This document shows, in pieces, positions 1-8,989 of a stretch of DNA of 58,633 bases. Positions within the stretch are counted from its first letter, which is position 1. Every line of letters starts with the position of its first letter. The stretch spans positions 1 to 58,633 of the forward strand of contig JAJPHV010000047.1 in the NCBI GenBank assembly GCA_021325095.1, in the 5' to 3' direction. The stretch is from Chloroflexota bacterium (GTDB lineage: Bacteria > Chloroflexota > Anaerolineae > Aggregatilineales > UBA2796). The position numbers and the translations under genes are program-made. Below the pieces are notes generated by a model. That model saw only the letters and a list, made by a program, of their open reading frames with translations. It was not told where the DNA came from and did no database searches.

Positions 1-72
1 CCCAGCAAGAGATTGCCTGAGCCGTGCCTCTGCCGCCTATGGCCTGTTGAAGAGGATGGCTTGTCGAGCGCC

Positions 73-372
73 CTACGAGTTGTTAAGCTGTAACTCCTCT
101 GTTTCAACCACTTCGCAGAGCCGCCATTGAGGATCGTGGATCAATGTTCCAACAGCGTGCCGCCACACTTGCTGCACGGCGGTGAGGAGGGATTCCGCAT
201 CCCTCAAACTGTCGAATTCAAGGTCGATTATGGCATATTTTGGATTGTCGATGGGTCGTGAGACCCGGTAACGGCGCACGCCCGACTGCTGCCTGAGTTC
301 TGCATAGCTATCGAATGATGCTTTCCAGGCGTCAAAGTCAGGGGCTGTATGTTCAATGTGCAGGAGTATCAT
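73..372 (-). CDS. ABM-like small protein (dimeric alpha/beta-barrel type)
   Basis: This is a 99-residue soluble protein. It opens MILLHIEHTAPDFDAWKASF and continues with a region matching the pattern of small antibiotic-biosynthesis-monooxygenase-like proteins: an N-terminal beta strand, the D-F-D-A-W-K helix and a central 'YAIIDLEFDS' strand. The start is supported by an AAGGAAG ribosome site four bases upstream of the ATG. No catalytic residue can be assigned, and members of this fold range from monooxygenases to stress proteins of unknown role. The gene stands alone, transcribed away from the sigma factor gene. The family assignment is by pattern recognition only. Confidence 0.7.
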   Translation of the reverse strand: MILLHIEHTAPDFDAWKASFDSYAELRQQSGVRRYRVSRPIDNPKYAIIDLEFDSLRDAESLLTAVQQVWRHAVGTLIHDPQWRLCEVVETEELQLNNS

Positions 373-727
373 CGTGCTTCCTTTCTTCTAGATAGAGGCA
401 TTATGCACCTGGCGAACCAAACCATCCATCCCAGAAATCTGGGATTCCTTGAGCGGGCATTCGTTGGGTATCCCTTTAAGCATCACCAATTTCAGGTGTT
501 ATGCCCTGTCCAGGTAAGGATTTCGCTGCGAACTCATCTGAATCTGTATGTACGGTGTACGAGAGCCAGGTTGATTCGGGAGTCCTGGTAGCATCGTGGA
601 GATTCCTTGTGCAATCCACTATGCTCAAAGTCTTGACGAACCTTAAAAAAGAAGATAACGTTTAGCATAATTCCCGGATACCTCGCAATGGGGCCAGTTT
701 GGCTGGCCTGATAAATGAGGGGAACTG
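373..727. other. Intergenic region between divergent genes
   Basis: This stretch lies between the ABM-like gene and the sigma factor gene. A reading frame at 349-591 exists, but it has no ribosome site and no recognisable protein. The right half holds a possible promoter (633-661) and a short hairpin, GGCCAG-TTTGG-CTGGCC (about 691-707), just ahead of the sigma-factor start. I see no RNA gene here. Confidence 0.5.
633..661 (+). promoter_or_regulatory. Possible promoter of the sigma factor gene
   Basis: TTGACG (633-638) is followed after 17 bases by TAACGT (656-661). The -35 is good and the -10 poor. It lies about 70 bases upstream of the sigma factor start. A nearby CATAAT (666-671) has no correctly spaced -35. 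Confidence 0.35.
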
Positions 728-1735
728 ATGAGCAAGCATCCGTTATCCGGTGTCTACAGCGTGTCGAATGACGTTGAAGCGGCTGGCTGGCCCGATGAAG
801 AACGGGTCAGCGCCAGCCCTGATCCCGGCGCTGATCTGGTGCAGCATTATTTTCGGGACATTCGCCCCATCTCGTCGCTGATCGCGCCCGAAGAAGAACA
901 GGCAATGGCTCAGGCCGTCCAGCAGGGGAAACAGGCACGCGCGCGTCTGCGGCGTGACAAATCGATCTCGTGTGAGGAGCGCGCACGCCTCGAATCGCAG
1001 CTTGCGGCGGGCGAACAGGCCCGCCAGCGATTGATCGTCGCCAACACGCGCCTGGTCATCAGCATCGCCAAAAATTACCGGGGACGCGGCCTCTCCCTGG
1101 CGGACTTGATCCAGGAGGGCAACCTGGGGTTGATGAAAGCCGTTGATCGCTTTGACCCGGAGCGCGGTGTGCGGTTAAGTACCTACGCCACCTGGTGGAT
1201 TCGCCAGACCATCACCCGCGCCACCGGCGATACAGGCCGTGTCATCCGCCTGCCCATCAATCAGGGCCAGCGCTGGGGGCGTTTGCGCAGGGCCAGCGAG
1301 GAACTTGCCCAACAACTGGGACGGGAACCAACCCTGGATGAAATCGCCACTGCCACCGGGCTGGCCGCCGAGCAGGTGCTGGCAACACTGGCCGCCGTGC
1401 GCGATCCGCTACAGCTTGACGAGATCAGCCAGTATGAGGAGGAACGCCCGCGCGAGGATTTGTTGGCCGATACGGAGACCGAACTGCCAGAACAGGCCAC
1501 CGCACGCCAGCTTCTGGCCGAAGCCATCAAGATCCTGTTAGATTTTCTTCCCGAACGGGAGGCAACCATCCTCAAGCTGCGTTACGGTCTGGCCGACGGC
1601 GAAATTCACAGTATGGCGGAAATCGGCGAGATTCTGGGCTACAGCCGGGAACGCATTCGCCAGCTACAACACGACGCGCTCAACCGCCTGCGCAAACTTG
1701 ATTACAAATTCCACCTGGTGGACTACCTCGAATAG
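728..1735 (+). CDS. RNA polymerase sigma factor, RpoD/SigA family
   Basis: This is a 335-residue sigma-70 protein that directs core RNA polymerase to -35/-10 promoters. Region 1.2 lies at about residues 35-65 ([14 protein letters not shown]). Region 2 is at about 104-165, including the core-binding and -10-melting stretch ([19 protein letters not shown] and [10 protein letters not shown]). Region 3 is at about 176-255. Region 4, with the -35-reading helix-turn-helix, is at about 270-330 ([19 protein letters not shown]). It has no region 1.1 and is short, so it could be a group 2 factor rather than the only housekeeping one. The start is chosen from the GGGGAA site seven bases upstream. The promoters proposed in this window fit the consensus expected of such a factor. 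Confidence 0.95.
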   Translation: MSKHPLSGVYSVSNDVEAAGWPDEERVSASPDPGADLVQHYFRDIRPISSLIAPEEEQAMAQAVQQGKQARARLRRDKSISCEERARLESQLAAGEQARQRLIVANTRLVISIAKNYRGRGLSLADLIQEGNLGLMKAVDRFDPERGVRLSTYATWWIRQTITRATGDTGRVIRLPINQGQRWGRLRRASEELAQQLGREPTLDEIATATGLAAEQVLATLAAVRDPLQLDEISQYEEERPREDLLADTETELPEQATARQLLAEAIKILLDFLPEREATILKLRYGLADGEIHSMAEIGEILGYSRERIRQLQHDALNRLRKLDYKFHLVDYLE

Positions 1736-1806
1736 GCGGCCCGGCAGCAGACCGGGCCACCTGAGGGCCAGTGTGCTGCCTCCTGAACTACTTGTTGGCG
1801 AACTGC

Positions 1807-2244
1807 TTATCGTTCACTTTCGCCTTGCCTGTGTTGCAACTCCTCGACGTAGACGATCTCACCGTCGTCGCCGAGCCGGGCTATGCGCTTCGGTTTCTTG
1901 CAGGCTGTCATTTCAAGTAGATCGTCCACGTCGGCGTAGGCGTCCCGATTAGCCCAAAGGGGAGTCCCTTCGGCTGGTTTGTCATACGTGCGCTCATATC
2001 CGCTGTTTCCCTGCCACAGCAGCACCAGCAGTCCCCAGAAAGCAAAGATCGCCCAGAACCAGGGAACGCCATGCGGCATATGGCTCCAGAAGGGGAAGCG
2101 TCCCAACAGGAATATCGAAACGAGCGTGGTGACGAGACAGAACTGGATCAACAGCCGAACCCAGGCCACTTCACGCCCATTGTCTGCTGGCCCTTCGTGG
2201 CCGTATTCATACCCACTCGATGGCTCGAATTGTTCGTCGGACAT
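1807..2244 (-). CDS. Small two-helix membrane protein, unknown
   Basis: This is a 145-residue protein I do not recognise. The first 28 residues are acidic and polar. Two likely membrane segments follow at about 29-50 (LLIQFCLVTTLVSIFLLG) and 60-77 (WFWAIFAFWGLLVLLW). A charged C-terminal domain of about 65 residues then follows (DDLLEMTACKKPKRIARLGDDGEIVYVEE). It is convergent with the sigma factor gene. The architecture suggests a membrane-anchored accessory protein, but nothing indicates its role. Confidence 0.7.
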   Translation of the reverse strand: MSDEQFEPSSGYEYGHEGPADNGREVAWVRLLIQFCLVTTLVSIFLLGRFPFWSHMPHGVPWFWAIFAFWGLLVLLWQGNSGYERTYDKPAEGTPLWANRDAYADVDDLLEMTACKKPKRIARLGDDGEIVYVEELQHRQGESER

Positions 2245-2342
2245 CGCGCCAACCTCTATTAGCTCACTTCAGCAGATCGGCATTTTATTTTACCTGCTAT
2301 ATGAGTAGATAGGGCAGCGTTGCACGGCAGAAGCCAATCAAT

Positions 2343-3035
2343 TCAGTCCTCTTCGTCCGGTTTGTTGGTGGGCGGCAGGGTGTGCATGGCCGGTGGCGTC
2401 GAGCGCGTGTAGGGCGCCCCCTGGCGCGTGGGTTGCTTGTGCACCGAGTCCGGGTCTTGCGGGAGGATAACCTGCTTGACACGTGGGATGATCTGCGGCT
2501 CGATGATCGTTTCGGCTTCAGCGGGTGCTTGCGCTTCCCAGGCACTGGTGAATTCATCCAGCCAGGCCAGTTCCGCCTCCAACATGCGAATGTGGTGGTC
2601 GTACAGCGCATCGATCTGGAAGGCACCGTTGGCCGCTTTGCGTTCCTCGTGGAGTTTGTTCATCCGGATTGCCATGTCCTGGCGGCGGCTGATGAGGGCC
2701 GTGCGGATTTGCCCGGCTTTCAGAACATGCAGGTTGGCAAGGCCCAGTTCGAAGCTCTTATCGTAGGCATGGGGCGTGCTCAACAGGTCGGACACCGCCG
2801 TTTGCAGCACTCCAACCCCGGCGGGGCTGATCTGGAACTTGCGATGCCCATGTTCCTCGGAGACAAGCTCGACCAGCCCTTGCTTTTCCAGCTTTTCCAG
2901 GACGTAATACATCGACGAATAGCCAATCGCCGTCCAGCGGCGAATGCCACGAGCCTCGATGGCCGTGTTCAGGTCGTGATCGTAGCTCGGCCCTTCGGCC
3001 AGTAAGCTCAGGATTGCCAGTTCAGCGTCGGTCAT
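2343..3035 (-). CDS. PadR-family transcriptional regulator
   Basis: This is a 230-residue regulator. The N-terminal winged helix (about residues 3-75) carries the PadR signature: DAELAILSLLAEGPSYDHDL, a YSSMYYVLEKLEKQGLV recognition region and a 'GHRKFQISPAG' wing. The middle (about 85-170) is helical with a dimerising coiled-coil look (MNKLHEERK and HHIRMLEAELAWLDEF), as in Vir-type PadR proteins. The last 60 residues are Pro-rich and low in complexity. The family usually represses a neighbouring membrane or efflux gene in response to small aromatics, but no obvious target adjoins it here. It has its own promoter just upstream. Confidence 0.88.
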   Translation of the reverse strand: MTDAELAILSLLAEGPSYDHDLNTAIEARGIRRWTAIGYSSMYYVLEKLEKQGLVELVSEEHGHRKFQISPAGVGVLQTAVSDLLSTPHAYDKSFELGLANLHVLKAGQIRTALISRRQDMAIRMNKLHEERKAANGAFQIDALYDHHIRMLEAELAWLDEFTSAWEAQAPAEAETIIEPQIIPRVKQVILPQDPDSVHKQPTRQGAPYTRSTPPAMHTLPPTNKPDEED

Positions 3036-3068
3036 GATATTCGCCCTGGATAATGATGATTTAGATTC

Positions 3069-3097
3069 AGGGTAGCATTAGACCCGCTGGCCGTCAA
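3069..3097 (-). promoter_or_regulatory. Promoter of the PadR gene
   Basis: On the minus strand TTGACG (3097-3092) is followed after exactly 17 bases by TACCCT (3074-3069). It lies about 35 bases upstream of the PadR start. Autorepressor operators often overlap such a site, but I could not identify one. Confidence 0.55.
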
Positions 3098-3120
3098 CTT
3101 GTGGCACAGGTCGGCAGGAC

Positions 3121-3444
3121 TCATCCAGGCGCAAGCTGTTCACGCCGTAACAGAATTGATATAGGCGGTGTCGCCGAGGCAATGGTGGCCGTTGGCGGCG
3201 CGATGCTGGGTGTCATGCTGGGCGTCTGGCTGGCGGTTGCGCTGGGCGCAACCGTGAACGTCGGCGGTAGGGGTGTCGGTGTGGGGGCCAGTGTGGCTGT
3301 GGCGCTGGGCGTGGGGTTGGACGTGGCCCTCGGCAGCAGCCCGACACGGGGGCCGACGATCAGAATAAAAGCCACGATAATGAATATGGCTACAGGAGCC
3401 AGAGCCAGCATGAGCAATTCTCGATCTCCCAGATTCTTCAACAT
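3121..3444 (-). CDS. Membrane-anchored Pro/Thr-rich small protein
   Basis: This is a 107-residue protein with an N-terminal membrane helix (about residues 9-31, LMLALAPVAIFIIVAFILI). A low-complexity external tail of Pro, Thr, Ser and Ala follows (PTPSATATLAPTPTPLPPTF and similar). The helix after a short charged start fits a signal-anchor with a linker-like ectodomain. No domain is recognisable, and the opposite strand is also open over much of this stretch, so the coding call is moderate. The gene is isolated between PadR and the acyltransferase gene. Confidence 0.55.
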   Translation of the reverse strand: MLKNLGDRELLMLALAPVAIFIIVAFILIVGPRVGLLPRATSNPTPSATATLAPTPTPLPPTFTVAPSATASQTPSMTPSIAPPTATIASATPPISILLRREQLAPG

Positions 3445-3597
3445 TGAGTGGGGCGGACTCCTTCAATCGGCCAGAAAACACCTTCCCTATGGTATACCAT
3501 GCCAGGTCTCGTGGGAACTGACGCTGCCAGTCTGTTCGCTGAGAGGCATTGCCTGTGCCTCAAAACTATCCTGCGATAAACGCAGCGAACGACACAC

Positions 3598-3627
3598 CTG
3601 ACGCCGCACCGATTCGCGTGTTATGAT
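3598..3627 (+). promoter_or_regulatory. Likely promoter of the GNAT-like gene
   Basis: CTGACG (3598-3603) is followed after 18 bases by TATGAT (3622-3627). It lies about 60 bases upstream of the start at 3687. Confidence 0.5.
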
Positions 3628-3686
3628 CCAGCAGTAAGCATCCACACTTCACAATACGACAGCGCGCTGTCGCAGAAAGGTGCATT

Positions 3687-4868
3687 ATGAGCAGCCCCGC
3701 AGCGGTGCAGCAGGCCACAGGCAGCGTCAGTAGGAACTTCCAGATTGAACCAGTTTCACTCACCGACAGAAAAGCCGTTCGAGAACTGATTCTGTTTCCA
3801 TTTAAACATTACAAAGGCGACCCGAACTGGGTTCCACCATTTATCGGCGAACGCGAAGATTTCCTCAACCCGACCAAAAACCCCTTCTTTGAACATGCTC
3901 GTGTCCAGTTCTTCTTTGCGCGGCGCAACGGCGAACTGGTCGGCACGATCTGCGGCTGCATCAACGACAACCACAACGCCTTTCACAACGAGAAGGCGGG
4001 CAGTTTTGGTTTCTTCGAGTGTATTGACGATGCGGAGATAGCAACCGCCCTGCTCAAAAATGCCGAGGATTGGGTACGCAGCCAGGGCATGAACATCATT
4101 CGTGGCCCGATGAACTTCTCCTCCAACGACGAATGGGGGCTGCTGATCGACGGCTTCCACGAGCCGCCCGTTGTCCTGATGACCTACAACAAGCCGTACT
4201 ACGCCGGCCTGATCGAGGGCAACGGCTATACCAAAGCGATGGATCTGTTCGCCTATACCGCCGACATCGACGAGCGCCTGGACAACGCACCGCCCAAGGT
4301 GTACCGTGCTGCGGAGAAGGCCGCCTCCCGGCGCGGCGTGCGGGTTCGCAAGGGCAAGATCAGCGAATTCGAGAAGGAAGCGCGAATCCTGATGGAGATT
4401 ACCAACCGGGTCTGGTCAAAGAATTGGGGGTTCGTGCCGATCACCGAACACGAGATCGAGCACCTGGGCAAGAGCCTGAAGCCGCTGATTGACCCTGACC
4501 TGGTGCTCATCGCCGAAACCGCCGAAGGCGAACCCATCGGCGTATCGTTTTCGCTGCCGGACTTTCACCAGGCGTTGAAGTGGTCAGGCGGCGGGCGCAT
4601 GTACCCGTTTGGCGTGCTGAAATTCCTCTGGTACAGGCGCAAGATCAACCGATTTCGGCTGGCGCTGATGGGCGTGGCCGAGGAATACCGCTCGCTTGGC
4701 CTGGATGCCATTTTCTACGTCGAAACGGCGCGGATTGCCTCGAAGAAGGGCTACAAACGCATCGAAGGTTCATGGATTCTGGAAAGCAACACGATGATGA
4801 ACCGCATCATCGAGCGCCTGGGCGGTCAGCGCTACAAAACCTACCGGATTTACGAAAAAGCGCTGTAA
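3687..4868 (+). CDS. GNAT-like N-acyltransferase, large family
   Basis: This is a 393-residue soluble protein resembling the large, poorly characterised GNAT-type acyltransferases of environmental bacteria. The N-terminal half carries an acceptor-like fold with 'FARRNGELVGTICGCINDNHN' (about residues 78-98) and 'RGPMNFSSNDEWGLLIDGF' (about 141-160). The C-terminal half has a second acetyltransferase-like strand-helix pattern ending in 'GYKRIEGSWILESNTMMNRI', near the usual acetyl-CoA-binding site. Proteins of this type are often annotated simply as acyl-CoA N-acyltransferases, and the substrate is unknown. It is monocistronic, with its own promoter upstream. Confidence 0.8.
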   Translation: MSSPAAVQQATGSVSRNFQIEPVSLTDRKAVRELILFPFKHYKGDPNWVPPFIGEREDFLNPTKNPFFEHARVQFFFARRNGELVGTICGCINDNHNAFHNEKAGSFGFFECIDDAEIATALLKNAEDWVRSQGMNIIRGPMNFSSNDEWGLLIDGFHEPPVVLMTYNKPYYAGLIEGNGYTKAMDLFAYTADIDERLDNAPPKVYRAAEKAASRRGVRVRKGKISEFEKEARILMEITNRVWSKNWGFVPITEHEIEHLGKSLKPLIDPDLVLIAETAEGEPIGVSFSLPDFHQALKWSGGGRMYPFGVLKFLWYRRKINRFRLALMGVAEEYRSLGLDAIFYVETARIASKKGYKRIEGSWILESNTMMNRIIERLGGQRYKTYRIYEKAL

Positions 4869-4901
4869 CTGGCCTGACCACGCCAACACTTCACATTGAC
4901 C

Positions 4902-5552
4902 TCAGCCCGGCCTTAGCGCAAGTAACCGCTGCGCGATCACGCCGGTCAGGATGGTCAGCGCCGAGATGATCAGCAGTGCATAGGTTGCGCCTAGCGTGAT
5001 CACGATGAAAGCCTGCCCGACCACGCCCGGCACGCGAATAAACAACCGTTGCTCGACTTCACCACTGGGCCGCCGCACGCCCAGGTACGTGAAATAGACC
5101 AGCACGGTCACCACCCCGATCACCGCGACGAGTGTATCCAGGATGTTCCCCTGGCGGCGAGCCGAATCGATGGCGAGCGGCAGCAGTGTGCCCGTGATCG
5201 CGCCCCAGATGGCAATCGCCGTGCCGACACCCAATACGATCACCAGGCCGACGTTACCGAACCGGGACAGGCGCGGTGAGAATTTGAACAACAGCAGCAC
5301 GCCGGGCACGAAGGGCAGCATTCCGAGCGCAAAGCGTGTCGGCTCGCCGAGCGGGTTGCTCATCGTCAGGCTGAACCAGGGGATCAAGACACTTTCGACA
5401 GCTACGATCAGCACGTAGGCTGCCGCCGCGCCGATGAGAATGTGGATAGCAATCCGGTACAGAAAGTTGTCGCCAAGCAGATAGCTGAACACCATCACGG
5501 TCAGGATCGCCCCGGCGATCAGGCCGACCCGGTCAAGGAGTTCGGGAGTCAA
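4902..5552 (-). CDS. Polytopic membrane protein of the DUF6754 cluster
   Basis: This is a 216-residue integral membrane protein with about six hydrophobic segments, for example VGLIAGAILTVMVFSYLLG, IAIHILIGAAAAYVLIVAV and VGLVIVLGVGTAIAIWGAI. It is the last gene of a five-gene minus-strand operon. Its start overlaps the stop of the preceding 1142-residue gene by four bases, which implies translational coupling. No family is recognised. The similar size and topology of the 230-residue protein two genes upstream suggest that the two form a membrane complex. That is inference. Confidence 0.85.
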   Translation of the reverse strand: MTPELLDRVGLIAGAILTVMVFSYLLGDNFLYRIAIHILIGAAAAYVLIVAVESVLIPWFSLTMSNPLGEPTRFALGMLPFVPGVLLLFKFSPRLSRFGNVGLVIVLGVGTAIAIWGAITGTLLPLAIDSARRQGNILDTLVAVIGVVTVLVYFTYLGVRRPSGEVEQRLFIRVPGVVGQAFIVITLGATYALLIISALTILTGVIAQRLLALRPG

Positions 5553-8500
5553 CGGCGTGTCCTCCGTTGCGGGGAGCGGAGCGAGCGGATCATATTGGCC
5601 GCCGCACCCAGGATAATCACAGTGGCCGCCAGCATCGCGCCCAGCCCGACGCTCTGCCAGCGTTGCAGCGTCAGATTCTGCACGCTTGCCGGTTGGGGCT
5701 GGCGCACGGCCTGGTAGACCATCGCGTCACGCAGCCCGATCAGTGGCCCGACGATGCGCTTGTCGGCGGTGTTCTGCGCGTAGGCTTGCGCCGCTGCCGA
5801 TGCGCCCGCCGACGACAGCAGCACAATCGGCAGCGGTTTATTGGGTGGCGCGGATTGATATTGCTCCACCCAGTTGCGCACGTCCTCCGCGCTTTCCGTC
5901 AACACGAACGCCGGGTTGCTCTTCAGCCCGGATAGATTGGCTTCGGTCAGACCTGTCGGCTTGCCTTCGATGTCCGTCGTGAAAACGATGCTCTGCTGGA
6001 ACCCACCGGTCAGAATCGCGTTCAGCGCGGCGCGCACGCCCGCTGCGCCACCGGGCAGATAACGCAGCACGACGTAATCCTGGCGCGCCACCAACGGCTG
6101 CGAATCGCCGCGCCCCATCAGTTTGAGTTCGTCAGGTTTGCTGCCAAGTACCGCCATCAGCGATTGCGCGTGCAGTGCCCCGGAAGGATTGGTGCTGACG
6201 ATGATCGGGCGTGCCTTCCGCCGGATGATGTCTCGAAGGACAATGCGTGCCAGATCGTCCAGTTCGCCGGAGCCGGTTGGCCCATATTCAAACGCCACGA
6301 GTACAGGCTGGCCTTCCGGCAGCGCATCAATCGTGCCCGCAACGGCAGACCCGGCGGGCGAAAGTTGTGACAGATTGGGCGGCTGGGGGGCCGCCGGAGC
6401 CAGCACATTCGTGAAGAACGGCGCGACAACGATGGCGGCCAGCAGCAGCGAGATCAGGATGCGGTCAATTTTAGGACGTGGGCGCGCACCAGGCACGCGC
6501 TGGCCGACGGCGGCAGCCTGTTTCGCCTCGCGCTCGTCCTCGGAAAGTGCCCGCTCCTGGAGTAAGGCTTCTTCCACTGCCAGAATTTTCTGGATCAGCT
6601 TGACACGCTTGCTCTGCGCATCGCTGATCACCGGGGCGATGCTGCCCAGAGATGTGCCGGGCTGTGTCAGTTCGGGGATGGTTTCGATTGCGCCCACAAT
6701 ACCCGCCAGCGGCCCGGCAGTTGGCGATGCAGCCTCGGCTTTACGCTGTTGGAGCGCACGGCCACGCTCACGAAGCTGTCGAAGCTGGTCCGTCATTGGC
6801 GCAGCAGGTTTGTCTTGCAGGCGGATCACCTGGTCGCCGATCTGCAAAGCGGTAGGGGCCTGGCCGGGGGCCATCTCTACAATCCAGTCGGGCAATTCCT
6901 CGCGTGGCTTGGGTGTCTCTGGCGCAGCCGCCGCTCCCGGCGTGACGCGACGCAGACGACCACTGCGCGGCGGCTCATCCCCGGTGGGCACGGGCGGGGG
7001 CGGCAGGGCCTCCGTCAGCGCATCCAGGTCGATGGCTTCCGGTTCCGGCTTTTTCTCGCCCACGTCCAGGTCGAACACTGCATCCAGGTCGAAATCCGTA
7101 TCTATCGTAGACAGGGATTGCGCCTCTTTATCAATGGGCACCACAGGCGAAGGAATGTGATATTCTTCCGGCGACAGGTTCAGCAGTTTGTCGATGTCTA
7201 TCGGAACACTTTCGCTTTGCACCGCGGGGGTGGGTTCGAACGGTTTCGGCTGTTCCGGTGCGGGCGACACTGTCGCCTCGGCGCCGGGCGGGCTGGTCTG
7301 CGGAGTCTGCGGAATTCGCAAGTCCGAAAGCCAGTCGAGTTCACCCTGGTCGATGGCCTCAACCTCGGTTTCGGCAGGCGCTTCACTCATAGTAGCAGCC
7401 GGTTCTGCCGGAGGCAGGTCGCGCATCCACTCCGGGATGTCCGCAACAGGTTCGGGCTGGCTGGCAGCGGGCTGCGACTCCGCTGCTGAACCGCCCGCCC
7501 AGTCCTGCATCCATTCGGGCATCCCGCCGTCCGCTGGTTCAGCCGCAGCTGCGTTGGGGGCGGCTTCATTCAACCAATCGGGGACTTCCGTCTGTGCCGG
7601 TTGCGGCTCCTCCGGCCCAGGCGCAGACTCAGCCGCTTGGGCCGCCTCGTCCAACTTCATCCAGTCCAGGTCGGCAGCAGGCTCCGGCGTGGCAGGTTGC
7701 GGCGGCACGAGCGGTTCCGGCTCGCCAAACAAACTTTCCAGGTCGGGTAGTTCTACTTCCTGCGCAGGGGCAGGTGCAGGCGGCTCCGGCAAATGATCGG
7801 CCAACCGAGTGGCAGGCTTGGGGGCTTCCTCTGGCGGCGCAGCCTGCCCGCCGAACATCGCCTCAAAGTCCAGGTTCTCCACGCCCGCGCCCTGGAACCA
7901 ATCCGGCGTCGTCTCCGGGGCGGAAGGCGTTTCCGGCTGCGCCGTCTGGACACTCTGCGGGCCAGCCAGCGGCGTGCCGCTCACGTCAAGGTTGGCGAAC
8001 CAATCCGGCACATCGGCGTTGGACTGCTCTTCCAGCCCCACGTACCAATCGGGCAGAAGTTCCGGCCCGGACGATGCGCTCGTGCCCGCTGGCGGGGGCA
8101 TCTGAGCAGCCTGGTTGAACCATTCCGGCACTTCGTCCAGCAATTTGTCCGCCGGGTCAGATTGCGCTTCCTGCTCTTTGGCGATCTGCGCCTGTTCCCA
8201 CTGCTCGTAGGTCATATTGGAGAGATCGGGCTGCTCCGGCTCGGCCCCGGGCAGGCGCTTAATCGCAGGCTGGGCGGCAGGGGGTTCGGCGGGCGGTGGT
8301 TCCTGCCTGGGCAGCCGCTTGATCGGCTTGATGTCGGCAGTGGGTTGCTCAGTTTCGGGTTCGGCGGGCACGCTTCCCAGGGCTGCATCCAGCCAGCTCA
8401 GATCGTCGTCCTGTGCAGCAGGTTGCGGTGAGGGTCGCTGCGTCGGTTCTGTTGGGCGTGAAAGACTTTTCAAACCCTTCAGGCGCGAAGGCGGTTCGGT

Positions 8501-8977
8501 GGGCGTTCCCTCAGTCTGGCTCTGTGCGGGCAAATCCGCGCGGGAGGGAAATGCCTCCATCCAGCCGTCATCTTCTGCCGGTTTCTCCGGTGAGCCGCTC
8601 GGCGGGGCGGACGGGCTATCCGCAGCACCTTGACGCCAGGGCAAGGCTCCGGTGACCCCTGTACGGGGTTGTTGGGGTTCGGGCGCGGCCTGGCTCCAAT
8701 CGATCTGTAGATCGTCTGCGCCGCTGACCGGGGATTGTGCGGGCGCAGCGGGTTCCGGTTCAGCGGGCGCAGCGTCGCGCATCCAGGGCGGCAGGTCTTC
8801 GGGCGATGTTGGAAGCGCCGGGGCTTCCGGTTCAACCATATCATCGGTCAGCCAGGGCAGATCGGCCTGTGGTGCTGGCTCCGGCTGCGCGTTCTCTCCC
8901 TGCCCATGCGTGATCCCGGCGTCTTTGAGCCAGCCGGGCAGGTCTTCGTCATCGAACAAGGGACGGTCATTCGCCAT
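5549..8977 (-). CDS. 1142-residue protein with repeated PDW(L/F/M) motifs
   Basis: The N-terminal ~700 residues are low-complexity Pro/Ala/Glu sequence. They are punctuated by about eighteen short tryptophan motifs such as DLPGWLKDAG, DLPPWMRDAAP, EVPEWFNQAA, DVPDWFANLD, EVPDWLNEAA, DIPEWMRDLPP and ELPDWIVEMAP. A membrane helix follows at about 828-848 (ILISLLLAAIVVAPFFTNVL). A folded domain with alternating hydrophobic strands comes next (VLVAFEYGP, PIIVSTNPSG, YVVLRYLPGG). A final helix near the C-terminus (LGAMLAATVIILGAAANMI) precedes a basic tail. The topology suggests a long cytoplasmic motif-bearing arm and an extracytoplasmic domain between two helices. The motifs look like docking peptides. 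The function is unknown. Confidence 0.88.
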   Translation of the reverse strand: MANDRPLFDDEDLPGWLKDAGITHGQGENAQPEPAPQADLPWLTDDMVEPEAPALPTSPEDLPPWMRDAAPAEPEPAAPAQSPVSGADDLQIDWSQAAPEPQQPRTGVTGALPWRQGAADSPSAPPSGSPEKPAEDDGWMEAFPSRADLPAQSQTEGTPTEPPSRLKGLKSLSRPTEPTQRPSPQPAAQDDDLSWLDAALGSVPAEPETEQPTADIKPIKRLPRQEPPPAEPPAAQPAIKRLPGAEPEQPDLSNMTYEQWEQAQIAKEQEAQSDPADKLLDEVPEWFNQAAQMPPPAGTSASSGPELLPDWYVGLEEQSNADVPDWFANLDVSGTPLAGPQSVQTAQPETPSAPETTPDWFQGAGVENLDFEAMFGGQAAPPEEAPKPATRLADHLPEPPAPAPAQEVELPDLESLFGEPEPLVPPQPATPEPAADLDWMKLDEAAQAAESAPGPEEPQPAQTEVPDWLNEAAPNAAAAEPADGGMPEWMQDWAGGSAAESQPAASQPEPVADIPEWMRDLPPAEPAATMSEAPAETEVEAIDQGELDWLSDLRIPQTPQTSPPGAEATVSPAPEQPKPFEPTPAVQSESVPIDIDKLLNLSPEEYHIPSPVVPIDKEAQSLSTIDTDFDLDAVFDLDVGEKKPEPEAIDLDALTEALPPPPVPTGDEPPRSGRLRRVTPGAAAAPETPKPREELPDWIVEMAPGQAPTALQIGDQVIRLQDKPAAPMTDQLRQLRERGRALQQRKAEAASPTAGPLAGIVGAIETIPELTQPGTSLGSIAPVISDAQSKRVKLIQKILAVEEALLQERALSEDEREAKQAAAVGQRVPGARPRPKIDRILISLLLAAIVVAPFFTNVLAPAAPQPPNLSQLSPAGSAVAGTIDALPEGQPVLVAFEYGPTGSGELDDLARIVLRDIIRRKARPIIVSTNPSGALHAQSLMAVLGSKPDELKLMGRGDSQPLVARQDYVVLRYLPGGAAGVRAALNAILTGGFQQSIVFTTDIEGKPTGLTEANLSGLKSNPAFVLTESAEDVRNWVEQYQSAPPNKPLPIVLLSSAGASAAAQAYAQNTADKRIVGPLIGLRDAMVYQAVRQPQPASVQNLTLQRWQSVGLGAMLAATVIILGAAANMIRSLRSPQRRTRR

Positions 8978-8989
8978 GCCACGTCATCC

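Noticed and set aside
349..591. 80-residue plus-strand frame in the first intergenic region
   Set aside because: It overlaps the ABM-like start, has no ribosome site and no recognisable sequence.
3101..3601. 166-residue Gly/Val-rich plus-strand frame
   Set aside because: It is the complement of the Pro/Thr-rich membrane protein; low complexity on both strands, and the minus strand offers a signal-anchor.
6123..7160. 345-residue plus-strand reading frame
   Set aside because: It is antisense to the Pro/Ala-rich part of the 1142-residue protein; its Ser/Arg composition reflects the opposite strand's codons.
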